From positions 558,001 through 622,000 of the forward strand of contig JALLLS010000012.1 of assembly GCA_025094145.1 (NCBI GenBank): a stretch of 64,000 bases of DNA, read 5' to 3'. The DNA is from Spinellus fusiger. Taxonomy: Eukaryota; Mucoromycota; Mucoromycetes; Mucorales; Phycomycetaceae. The translations under genes and the position numbers were made by a program. Under the pieces are notes generated by a model. It searched no databases, had not been told where the DNA came from, and was given only the letters and a program-made list of their open reading frames with translations. Numbering within the stretch: the stretch's first letter is position 1; each line of letters opens with the position of its first letter. Of this stretch, positions 1 to 10,627 are shown piece after piece.

Positions 1-68
1 GAACATATCCTAAATATTTCGTCCTGAAATTTATTTTCAAAAGTATTAAATTCAATGGTGCGTGGCTG
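1..68. mobile_element. Right end of a Tc1-like element (family A), truncated by the window edge
   Basis: Bases 31-68 closely match the right terminus of the full-length element at 42856-44197, including the AAGTATTAAATTCAAT terminal-repeat core. The terminal repeat ends in CTG and is followed by the dinucleotide TA (69-70), the usual Tc1/mariner target duplication. The body of the element lies outside the window. Confidence 0.7.
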
Positions 69-229
69 TATAATTCATAGAACCCTATTACAATTATTAT
101 TAAAGTATAGACACAAAAAGAAATAAAATCTATGTTTTTTCTCACTTTATATTTCTTTATGACCTTACAATGATACTATAGAAAATATATATATCAAAAA
201 ATAGTCTTATTTTGTAATATCTATATTTA

Positions 230-1827
230 CAGTTCAAAGTATTTTCATTTTCCGACCTCTATTTTGCTTAACTTTTTTCATTTTTTTTTACACATTCCTC
301 ATTTCTTCTTTTTTCGCTATAACATTTATTATATCTAACACCACTGAGCAAACCAACAAGCCTATTGGAAGCAAGAAGAAAAATATAGACAACTTTACTC
401 GTCAACTCATTGTTCACAAGGCCACTCAACATAGCACCAGACAAGTGGACATTGCAGCCTTGTTTGGCATCAGTCAGCCCGCTGTCAACCTTATCATGAA
501 GAGATACAGGGAAAATGGCAGCTTCAAATCAAAAAAGGGCTCTGGGTGAAATCCCATTATGACAGAGAGGGACGAGAGGGAAGTTTCTCGCGACGTATTA
601 AGAGACTCCTTCCAGAGCATAAACGAGCTTCACCAGGGAATGGCCACCCAGGTGTTCACGACTATCTTCCAAAAAATGATGAAGAAGCTTGGCCTGTATT
701 CTTACAGGGTGATAATAAAGTCTGCTCTCACCGACAAACACAAGAAGTTGAGGGTTGGTTGGGCCAAGATCCACCTTCACTGGACTGAGGAAGACTGGAA
801 GGCAGTCATCTGGTCTGATGAGTCCAAGTTCCAGCTCATCTCGAGCAACCACCACAACGGGGTGGTGCGCAGGAAGAAGGAGGGTCTTTTCCCAAATAAT
901 TTGAAGCTAACGATGAAGTTTGGTGATGGGGTGATGGTGTGGGGTTCCTTTTCTGGTGAAGGTGTTGGTAGACTTGCTATGGTGGAGGGATCCATCAACA
1001 GTGCCAAATACACTATTATTTTAGAAACAGCTTATTGCCCTGAGCTGGCTTTTCTTTCCTTAATGAATCCAGTGGTAGGCTATGTTCTTCAAGAGAACAG
1101 TGCCAGTTGCCATACTAGTAAGGGGACTAGGAAATAAAAGGATGAGAGAAAGATTGCCACGATGGAGGGGTAGCCCTTTCAAAGCCCTGACCTGAACCCA
1201 ATTGAGCATCTTTTGGAAGAACTGGACAGAGCATTTCGGAATAAGATGACCCCAGCAAGCACCCTCAAGGATCTGAAGGCTCTCTTGGTCCAAGAGTGAG
1301 ATAAGATCCTCAAGGAGGTTACCAACAACCTCATTAACAGCATGCATCGGAGATGCAGGGCTGTGATAGAGGCCAGGGGTGGAGATACCACATATTGTAG
1401 TTTTCCAACCAATAAATTTTTATATAATATCCTGTTGATCTTTTATATACTTCATCCAATTTTCAAGTCTCTACTGTGTGTTTAATTTATGTTTTTATTA
1501 CAATTAATAAGTACTTCCTATTAAAGAATCATACCGGAAAATGAAAACAATTATATGGATTCCTTGCTGACTTTATGGCCTTTTGTATGTCTATTCATAA
1601 TTCTCATTTTACAATCATTTCTCATTTTCCATAATTTTTCCTTCATTTGAGGTTTTGTGTTTCTCTGTCCTTTTTTTTCCTTCTTCTTTGCATTCATTTT
1701 TTCACATCTGTATTTGAAGTGTTTCTATGTATATCCCATTTTCTTTCAAACGATCTCACAGGGTGGCTAATATGCCCAATGTGCGAATAGCAAATCACAC
1801 CCAAAAATTAAAAAATACTTTGAACTG
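230..1827 (+). mobile_element. Tc1/mariner-type element, family C (1.6 kb), TA-flanked
   Basis: Terminal inverted repeats CAGTTCAAAGTATTTT (230-245) and AAAATACTTTGAACTG (ending 1827, one extra A in the run) are flanked by TA at 228-229 and 1828-1829. The interior carries a broken Tc1-like transposase on the plus strand. These TIRs differ from those of the other elements in the window, so I treat it as a separate family. It is probably immobile because the transposase has several in-frame stops. Confidence 0.8.
343..1385 (+). pseudogene. Tc1-like transposase, disrupted
   Basis: The N-terminal part (about 343-546) reads as a helix-turn-helix segment ending in a TGA. The frame reopens at 559 and runs to a TAA at 1135-1137, and a third piece (about 1170-1385) contains DLNPIEH, the block with the third catalytic acidic residue of Tc1 enzymes. 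Visible motifs are WSDESKF (first catalytic D), GGVMVWG-like MVWGSFSGEG, and LQENSASCH, where the second catalytic D is replaced by E. At least three nonsense changes and the active-site substitution make this a relic. Confidence 0.8.
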
Positions 1828-2125
1828 TATACTACTTAAAATTAGAACTAGATAGTTAAGTTAATAACTAAGAAGTATTAATATAGAAAGTCATATTTGT
1901 ATCATCGGACTGAAGGTTTCAAATCGGTATTGTAAGGTAATGATGCACGATGCACGATTTGAGATATTTGATTTAGAATGAATAGTATGAAATAAACAAT
2001 ATGAAAAATACTATTCAGAAATTCATTAGGTAGATTATCAGAAGATATAATAAATGGTGTGGAAAAAAATAACTAAGATCCACTGAGGAGTGGAGCAATA
2101 GTAGTAGTAATAGTTACACAACAAC

Positions 2126-3018
2126 TATACTTTGACTTATCAATTGGTTCACTATCAGATAGACAAAGCATTATTAAAAGCAAGAGATTAGGTCCATTAA
2201 TTAATAGGAAACTGGCAGTGGCAAAAGAAGTACAAAAGCTATAATTTTATCCATTAAACTGTTTATCATAAGGTAGTATGAGTGGTATTAAGGATAGAGA
2301 TTCAAAGAATCATTAAAAAGAGTGAAGCCGGCTTGTTTAACTTTATAGAGAGTACTATATGTTATATGCTTATGTTTTTTCATTGTATGGAGCTATCTTT
2401 ACTGCTAACTGAACTCTTGTTAGTGTTCCTACAATACAAAGTTCTACAATGGTCAACGCTTTTGTGTCATAATAAGACAGATGCCTATTTATTGTCTATC
2501 TGTATCTGTTCATTTTGATTTTCTTGTTTCGAAAATAAATAAAAAGAAAATCAATCAATAGAGAAGAGAAAGAAAGAAGAGGGGGAAGCGCGACTTGGTC
2601 CGTGATTATATGCTCTGATGCATTTTAGCAGTCACAGTACGCCTTGATGGTGTAGTCACTTGACATTTTCTCACCATTAAAAAACCCCCCAGTCTTTCGC
2701 GTTCTGATCTTCTAGTCTTATATTTAATATATTCTAAACTAATTATTTTGTTTCATATCAACTGTATTTAATAAGTGAGAATAAAACAATAATCTTGATA
2801 TACTTTTTACTGTTTTTTTTTCGCTCTATTACCAATTCTATGCACATTTTTACATAGAAGATCAATCTTCACCTTGCTTGAATTTTACATTGATACAATC
2901 AAACTCTCGGAAAGAAAATCGAAAGGAAAATGATTTTAGTCAGTTGATATTATATTTATGCTGAGTACTTCCTAATTGGGCATTTACCCGACATTGTATG
3001 CGTTAACCTCTGTTAATA
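2126..3018. repeat. Dispersed repeat R, copy 1 (893 bp)
   Basis: This segment is present again in inverted orientation at 42790-45025, where it is interrupted by a transposon. The two copies are near-identical over long stretches, including the stretch that would encode the same chance 78-codon frame at 2282-2518 and 44633-44869. TA dinucleotides lie at both ends of both copies (here 2126-2127 and 3017-3018). I see no terminal inverted repeats and no protein that looks real. A solo LTR, a TA-targeting non-autonomous element or a segmental duplication are all possible. Confidence 0.8.
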
Positions 3019-4333
3019 AAGTGACCCTCAACAAATAACTGGAAACTTTCAAATCTCAGGCTATTTTTATACAAGAAAATAGCATACACTATTTATTTTT
3101 CTTTCATAAATTTATTTTTCTCTAATATTTAACTCATCCAACACCGTGAACATATTCAATAAGACCCCGAGATGCATGGGAAATATACGAGCCTCGAGAC
3201 TCGTTCAGCCATTCTCCATGAGGTGCTGGACATGAACAACACTCTGGCCGAGACATCTCGTATGTTTAATGTTTCTCCCACCACTTTAAGAGACATTGTG
3301 AGACACTTCAAGAAGACAGGGCTCTCCGATGGTTGAGAAGAACAGTAGTCAGTGATTCTCATCAGACCAAGGAGGCCATTAGGGCAATCATGGCCATCAA
3401 GGTATCAGACAAGACTCTGAAGAGGTACCTCGATGAAATGGGATTCCACTCTTTCATTTCAGTGGTAAAGCCTCTTCTCACCAAGAAAAATATGGAAGTA
3501 AGGCTCCAGTGGGCCTATAAGCATGTTGGTTGGACCCATGAGCAGTTGCAAGGGATCTTCTGGTCCGATGAGTCCAGAGTGGAACTGATGAGCTATGGTA
3601 AGGGAATCAGAGTCATCAGGCACCCTGCTACGGCCTTTGAGCCTAAGAATGTCCTAGAAATGAGGAGGTTTGGAGGTGGTGGAGTAATGGTATGGGGCTG
3701 TTTCAGTGGAGAAGGTGTTGGGAGATTGATTGTAGTGGAGGGTAGGATAAACTCCGCTAAGTACATCAAGGTACTTGGAGAATTCTACTGCCCCGAGCTC
3801 AAGCATCTCTCTCTTCTAAACCCTGGAGTCAGTTACAGCCTAAAGGATGACAATGCTAGACCCCATAAGAGCAAGGAAACTCGTGAATGGAAGGCAGCAA
3901 AGAGCGTGGAAACTCTTCCTTACTGGCCCTCACAATACTGATCTCAATCCAATTGAGCATCTATGGGCCCACCTCAAGAAGGTTATTAGGAAGAAAAGGA
4001 GGGTGTATACCACCAAGGAGAACTTGGAGGCGGCTCTGATGCTGGAATGGGGTAAAATATCGAAAGAGGTCGCAGACACCCTCATTGTCAGTATGGGGCG
4101 GTGATGCCAGGCCGTCATTGATGCCAAAAGTGGCCATAGTGGCCATAGTGGCCATTAAGTGGCCTTGTAATAAAACTTTCTTCTTATCTTATAAACACTC
4201 TTCTATGTATCTATTGAAAGTTTTATGTCTTTATCTAATGAACTCATAAAGTTATAACACTATTAAGTTAAACTATGAAACCATAAAAGGAAATCTACAT
4301 TCGAAACCATCGATTACATTTGTCGGGTCACTT
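3019..4333 (+). mobile_element. Tc1/mariner-type element, family D copy 1 (1.3 kb)
   Basis: The ends AAGTGACCC and GGGTCACTT form short terminal inverted repeats, flanked by TA at 3017-3018 and 4334-4335. The left end sits exactly on the right end of repeat R. The transposase inside is the best preserved in the window, but it is frameshifted. A second, more degraded copy with AAGTGAC ends lies at 41288-42640. Confidence 0.8.
3171..4104 (+). pseudogene. Tc1-like transposase with frameshift, DDE residues still visible
   Basis: An N-terminal helix-turn-helix segment (3171-3336) stops at a TGA just before the main frame starting at 3333. That frame runs to 3941 and contains WSDESRVEL (first D), GGVMVWGCFSGEGVGRL and LKDDNARPHKS (second D). 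The last part lies in another frame (to 4104) and carries LNPIEHLWAHLKK (E of the D-D-E triad, spaced as in D34E Tc1 enzymes). All three catalytic residues are present but split over three frames, so the gene is recently broken rather than ancient. The frames are described only as found. Confidence 0.85.
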
Positions 4334-5748
4334 TATTATTATTATCATCATGCAAGTTGTTTCTCATAAAGATCAGTTAAATAAGGCTTACGGATAATTC
4401 TGTAAAGATATGCCATTTTCATCATTTTCCTAAATGCGTTTATATGATATTTCATAATTACATCTGAAAAGATTTCATTGTTTTTAGTATCATATTAAGA
4501 CTCATAATATGCTTCTATTTTATTTCACTTATTTAGAATGAAATCTTCTTCGTGTTCTATCCAACAACAAAAAGATACAGAAAAACTGTATCTCTTGATA
4601 ATGTGACATACGGTTGTGTGATTGAAATTGAGTGGAATAATAGACCTAGTCTTTGAGTCCATACAGTCGACTCATACAAAATGTGAAAACGGGTGCTTGT
4701 GTGCATGTGGTTTCTATTATCAGTAGAAAATAATAATAATTTTTAAATTGATATTGATTTTAAAAAGAAATCAAGCACGGAAAAAGATAGGTAAAGAATA
4801 CTAAAGGAAAGTTACATTTATTAAATAAAATCTTGGTCTAACTGTGAAAGATATTTGATCACTAATGTCCATCAGAGTTTTATATATATATAGATAAAAG
4901 CTTTAAACATTCAATAAATAATTAAGTAGGTTCCAAAGATTTATTAGAAATAAGTCTAAAGTCTATATATAAAGAATAATATTAAATAGTAAATAGCCTT
5001 ATACTTATTGTTGAGTAAAAACACACATTATAAACCTCTTTTTTTTGTACATCTACTACTCGCTAGCAGATAGCGTTCTTCTGGACCTTTTCTGTCAACA
5101 CACACACATACACGTGGTTATTATAATAGCATATTTTGTTTATTTATTTTATAATATGAAGCTCAAATAATTGTATATCTATGATCTTTCTTTTATTGAT
5201 AAGATTTGAATGATGCATTCCAATACGTTGTAATAAAACAGCTGAAAGAAATAAAATTTGATAAACTTACTTTGGTTAAAATTTCTTTTTCTTTAGAGAA
5301 TAAAATAAGTCTCAGCTTGCCTTAACAATTATTAATATACATATAAATATTATATTCCTTGTAGCCTGTTTATTTCATATAGTAGTACTTATAATAAGAG
5401 TCCACAGTCTTTGAATAATCTCCCTGTTCAATTAGGCCTATAAAAACATCTATCAAGATCTACGATTCCATTTTAACAGTCACATTTCCTTATGCAAGTC
5501 CTGGAAAGGGTCAAATTAAACTATTTACATGTCTCAGTAAACATTGCTATAAAATTCAGACGTGGATTCCTACATAGGAAATTGCTCAAATGACAACCAA
5601 ACAAGCCAACACTCATTTCATGGACTATCAGCAACAGAACTTGGAGATTCTTCTGAGTAATAGTGTACAGTAGGGTCTTTGTCTTCTTCCCATGATAACA
5701 CACTAAGCAGATGGTATTTACAGAGGAATATGTAATTACCAAGAAGCC
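4334..5748. other. AT-rich intergenic stretch
   Basis: No supportable gene. It holds ATT/TTA runs just after the transposon (4334-4350), a short AT dinucleotide run near 4880, and presumably the promoter of the gene starting at 5749. The minus-strand frame at 5521-5742 has no recognisable features. Confidence 0.5.
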
Positions 5749-7452
5749 ATGATCGAAATTGTTGCACTCGAGAAAAAGTTAGATAACCTCACACAATATC
5801 GTCTACGTTCTGTTCCTGAAGGCACAAGGAAAGAAACGATAGAGAAATTGGGTAAGTCTTTTTTCAGTAGATTTATTTATCCTAAACTGAACATGGCATG
5901 TCAAGAAAGGAGATTGCCTATGAGAGTAATGCAATTAAACCTACTTGTTTCCTGCAATTATAGATGCCGCGATTCTCTTTACCAGTACTGAACTTGAGAG
6001 AAAGCGGTCACTGTAAGTATATTTGGCCTCACAGCAACACTTATAGGTTATACAATCTAACAGCATGTACTGTTATTAGAGGCACAAGTGCTAAGAAGGA
6101 GGCTTCGAATGGACTAAGAAGTTTTGTTATGGAGACAGCTTCCACAATCAAAAACTCCAGAAATGAGATCCAAGACAACATGAAGTCAGTTCTAAAGTCC
6201 TATGTGGAAACAATTATGCGAAAACACGGAGAAGATATCCAGAAGATTGAGAAGGCCATCAGCACTATCAAAGAAGAAAAGATAGATGTTATTGATAACT
6301 ACAAATTATTCGCTACAATCAAAGATACAGAAGAGAAATTGACAAGTACCTATGGCTACAAGTTGGAAGAATTACGGCTCCAGAACAAAGAAGCTTTCAA
6401 ATCATTGCATTTACAGTCAGATTCTATTCTAAAGGAATGGGATGGATTAAAGAACGCCCAAAAGGATAATATATTACTAAACAATGTGTCAAGAAGAGTG
6501 ATGAATATGTTGCAAGAGCAAACACCATCTTTATTTCAACCACAACCCGAGACGCTTGATCCTGTCAAGATTCAAAAATTGATTGCAGAGTCTCCAGACT
6601 TGTTAAAGCTCAAGACACAACTTGATCAAGTAAAGTCCAATACCCAATCAGATATCTCTAAGAATCCTATCAAACAGCAGGCCGAACAGAGAGATTCAAC
6701 GATTCGTCAGCTATCTGAACAACTGTCAGAGTTGAAGGCAATGCAAGAGAATACACAATCATTTGTCAATGCTTTAGAAAGTAGCGGTACAGATCTCAGT
6801 AATGAAAATATAGACAAATTAAGAATTATCAGTATAACAAACCATGTAGCAGAAATGAGCAGAGAGATGGGCCTGATACGAAATAAGATGTCTTCTATGG
6901 AGACAATGTCTTCCTTCAGACAAAATGAAATGCAAAGATTATCCGAGAAAATCCTATCAGAGACCTCATTAGAATCTAGCCGTAAAAGACAGCGTCTTGA
7001 CTCAACCCCAACAAATACTGGTGATATAGATAATAGAACTCAAGAAATAGAGAAGAAGATCACTCACATTGTTGACTACATTTACCAATTTCGCTCTACA
7101 ATCCTCAATCCTTCATTTCCTAAACAGCTTGATACGAGTCTGAAGGAGATCGAGAAGGTCTTGAAGTAAGTATTCTCTCATAGGCCATATCAATCTGAGT
7201 ATTTGTTATTATTATTATAGAAATCACGAGCATTTTATTGCTTATCTTGTTGACCCAATAGCGGCTTCTAAAGAGTATGAGATTACTACCAAGAAAGGAT
7301 CAAAGCTTGAAGGCATAACGAATAATGCACACCTTTCACCAGCAATGTTTGAAGCAATCAACAAAACTGTAGAAGAGTCTGTAGCTGAAGCCACACGACC
7401 TCTACTTCAAACAATTCGTAGCTTACAAGAAAAACTAGATAGTCAGCGCTAA
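5749..7452 (+). CDS. Uncharacterised coiled-coil protein (489 aa, 4 exons)
   Basis: Exons 5749-5851, 5964-6012, 6080-7165 and 7221-7452 join in phase through GTAAGT-type donors and TAG acceptors. The protein is almost entirely charged and helical, rich in K, E, Q and S, with heptad-like stretches throughout and a basic patch SSRKRQRLDS near residue 390 that could be a nuclear localisation signal. No catalytic motif, signal peptide or membrane segment is visible. I do not recognise the family; kinetochore, spindle-pole or nuclear-pore coiled-coil proteins diverge this way, but nothing here proves it. The start is the first ATG of exon 1; further upstream exons cannot be excluded. Confidence 0.75.
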
Positions 7453-8005
7453 TGTATCATGGAATATATTAAACCTATCCTTATTCTTTTAAGTAAAATG
7501 GGGGTAAGATAAGAACTGTGGGCTTTATGCTAATTATGTTTAAACATTATATGATATATATATTTTAAAATAATATTCTTATTTCAAAAAGATATCATGC
7601 ATTGTTGTACGGTTCATTTATTGATTCTAAATAATTGCAAAACTAAACAATATCAATAACAGACAAGATGATGCTTGAAATAACAGTTACAACTAGAATT
7701 TGTCCATGGTCTATAGGCATTGGACTAATGTATCCATAGCAAATACTAGAGACTTTACTAAATAAAAAACTCGTTTATAAGCTATCCTGTAATGTCGGTG
7801 GAATACAAATCCATTATACATTCTAATATTGCCCTTGCTTAACATAAATAAGCTGCTCATACCATCCAGTAATTCAGTAATTCAGTAATACATACTACGT
7901 TCAACAACATGAATATCTGATGACTTTCTATCAAGCAGGCTCCCCCTTTTTTAAATAATAATAATGGTAATAATAAAGAAAAGATGGTGTTTATAATATG
8001 TGAAT
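7453..8005. other. Intergenic, convergent 3' ends
   Basis: AT-rich space between two genes transcribed towards each other. It should contain both polyadenylation regions. No gene seen. Confidence 0.5.
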
Positions 8006-10093
8006 TTAGATGGGTTCATTTGATGATTCTTGACGTCCAAAATTAAAGTACTATTCATACAGTAAAGATTAGTTTGTGATGGTAAGATGATAAAAAATAA
8101 AATAAAATAAAAAACTCACCTTTTCACGGAACAAAAAGTGACCTGGACGTTTCTCTTCCTGTTCTTCTACAGATGCTTCTTCTTCTACAGATGCTGCTTC
8201 TTCTGTCTTTGCAGAAGTTTCGCTTATAACAACAGAAGCAGTTTCATTTGAGTTCCATTCACGTATTTTCTCCATGGTAATTAGTCGACGAGACCACTGC
8301 CCAAAGTTCTGTTCACAGTTGGAGACAAGGTGCATACATGGATGTTGTGGGACATCTGTATTGGAGTACCTATTCAACGAGTCAATGGATATTGAACTCA
8401 CTCTCTCTCTTACCCCATTCCTAAATATAACTTACTCATCTACTACAGTTGGCAGCCAGTACACAAGTCTACCTCCTACTCGGAGATGTTCAACGGAGAA
8501 ATTTAACAGATCAATAAGCACTTCAGACATTTCGTATGGTTTTGTGGGAGGGTAGTAGTCCTCTCTTCTACACATGTATTCAGCATATGTTGTTTAACAT
8601 GGATGTTTACATACGTATGCATTGGTGCACCATCAAAAGTTCTTAATTGTAGTGTCTTTTTTGAGTCTTCCTTTCTACCGAGCTTTTTAGCCCCTGCACG
8701 AACACCATAAGGTGCTATATTTCAACGCATTAGCATATCAAGATCTCATCAGCACAACTAGACTACATCATACTCACGATCTACACATAGAATAAGTCAT
8801 CTTTCTTTATCTTTTTGTTTTGTTTTTATTGCTTACCTGTAACAATGGCATCTAACCAGGCCTTTGCACGCCATGGATGATGGCATACATCAAAAACAAG
8901 AGAATCCAATACTCTTCCTTGAAGATTGTACTGCTCAATATTGGCCTTGACACCTCCCTTGTCTTTTCCTCTTATCTGTCTTCCATCAATGTCAGATCCC
9001 ATGGTAAATGCACCAAAATGAGCACACGTGAATAGAAAGCTACCAGTGCCAACAAATGGATCGTAGATAATTTTTCCAGGAGCAGCCAAGGCCTGATTAG
9101 CCATGACAAGAGAGAGTTCTGCGTCCATGGAAGTAGTACCCAAGTACTTTCTCTTTTTCAAATTGTACTTTTGCACTGTATCACGACCTCCTGAAGCCAC
9201 CTATTTATGTATTGCATCAACACCTCTCTCTCTCTCTCTCTCTGTTAAAGATCCCTTACCAATCGACCCATATAGATATGTTCTGGATCCTTGACAATAG
9301 CACCTGATTTTCCTGCCAAGGCTCCATAATCTTCCATGACACCAAAATGCGCTTGAGGATTCTTCATGTCAATGGGTCCTTCAAACCCAAGAAAGGAGAA
9401 GGTGTTGATAATCTCACGCTGTCGAGGCACACTGATGGTGGATCCAAAAGCAGAGACTGTGAATTTGAAGGACAATTCATTGTAGGTAGGCTGTCAATAG
9501 ATAAATAGATAGATAGATAGATATGAGGCATGGACATAAGACATGGAGGCTTACCCAACGCTCAGAAGTTTCTCTGACCATGGAGAATACTTCTTCATAG
9601 TCACTTCCTTCTCCCCATAATTCATAAATATTTCTATCAAGAGAGTTGATTTTATACATGTTATTTATTTTGTTGGGAAAATGTCACTATGAGTTTTCTA
9701 ATAAACACATTAGTGTCTTACCTACTTTATAAGAATAGCTCTTTGCACTAGTTTTTGTGCGTCTATATCAGACTCTAATTCTACTTTGAAGAACGGACTC
9801 TGTGGAATAGGCATTCGTATTTATCTTTGTGGGTCCAGAAAGAAAAAGGATTGCTTTTACTTACACTGGCTTTATAGCTGTTTTCATCGTAGTTATAGTT
9901 GATACGAGCCAAACGTGCAAGAGATAGAAACTCTGCAAGCCGGAATTCCTCATGAAACTATTATATTTTTGATAGAATTGTGAGGGGTTGTAAAATGTCT
10001 TTTCCATATATATATTTATATATATTGTAGATAGATAAGAGGGTGCTTTTTTTGGGTGCTTACTTGAGCAAATTGTACCAAATACTGAGGCAT
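8006..10093 (-). CDS. TRM11: tRNA (guanine-N2)-methyltransferase subunit Trm11
   Basis: Catalytic subunit of the Trm11-Trm112 complex that makes m2G10 in tRNA. Ten exons (10064-10093, 9865-9957, 9726-9799, 9555-9633, 9260-9490, 8837-9200, 8615-8714, 8436-8567, 8120-8369, 8006-8050) join in phase to 465 aa, close to yeast and human Trm11. The start MPQYLVQFAQFHEEFRL is typical of the family. The N-terminal THUMP-like half contains IYELWGEG; the methyltransferase half has the SAM-binding loop DPFVGTGSFLF at about residue 215, and the C-terminus has NFGQWSRRL followed by an acidic insertion and FREKYF. The family motif DPPY is predicted as TAPY, one residue short, at the 8837/8714 junction. It diverges from CDC7 upstream. 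Confidence 0.93.
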
Positions 10094-10627
10094 CGAGAAA
10101 GAAGGGAAGAGAGAAAAGAAGGGAAAAGAGGACTCAGCCACTGCAATTGATCAAAAATAAAAGCAGACACAGGGAAGTTGACTGCGGTTTCTATTTGTTA
10201 AGCAGCTGTATGAAATAGTGGCAGTTTGTACTGTAACAGTGTAAGGTGTCGAATGCATAGACTAAGCTCTCAACTTATAATCCCTATATTTTCTCTCTCT
10301 TCAAAGCATCTGTCTCTGGGAGTGTATCTGCCAATGGGATTTTCATACTACAGACACCCTCTGTTATAGAGTAGATGTTCTTAAAGCCCTACCTACTAAG
10401 GTAGCAGGTCTTACTATTTAGGACTCTCTTTCTCTCATACTTGGCCCTGTGTCTGCATAAAGGCCCTTTTATGCTCTCTTTTCTTTCTTTCTTTCTTTCA
10501 TTTTTTTCTTTCATTTCTTTCTTTCATACGAGAATGAATATGCAAGGGAGAAAGACAGAAAGACAGAAAGACAGAAAGACAGAAAGAGAGAGAGCGAGAA
10601 AAGCAAGTCCCATAAAAGAGACCGCTT
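10094..10627. promoter_or_regulatory. Divergent promoter region TRM11 / CDC7
   Basis: The only space between the two divergent start codons, so both promoters should lie here. It contains a TTTC/CTTT pyrimidine run (about 10480-10525) and a tandem AGACAGAA repeat (about 10555-10590). No defined factor site is claimed. Confidence 0.4.

Noticed and set aside
2282..2518. 78-codon frame present twice (also 44633-44869, inverted)
   Set aside because: Conserved only because repeat R is duplicated; one difference is shared with non-coding drift and no family is recognisable.
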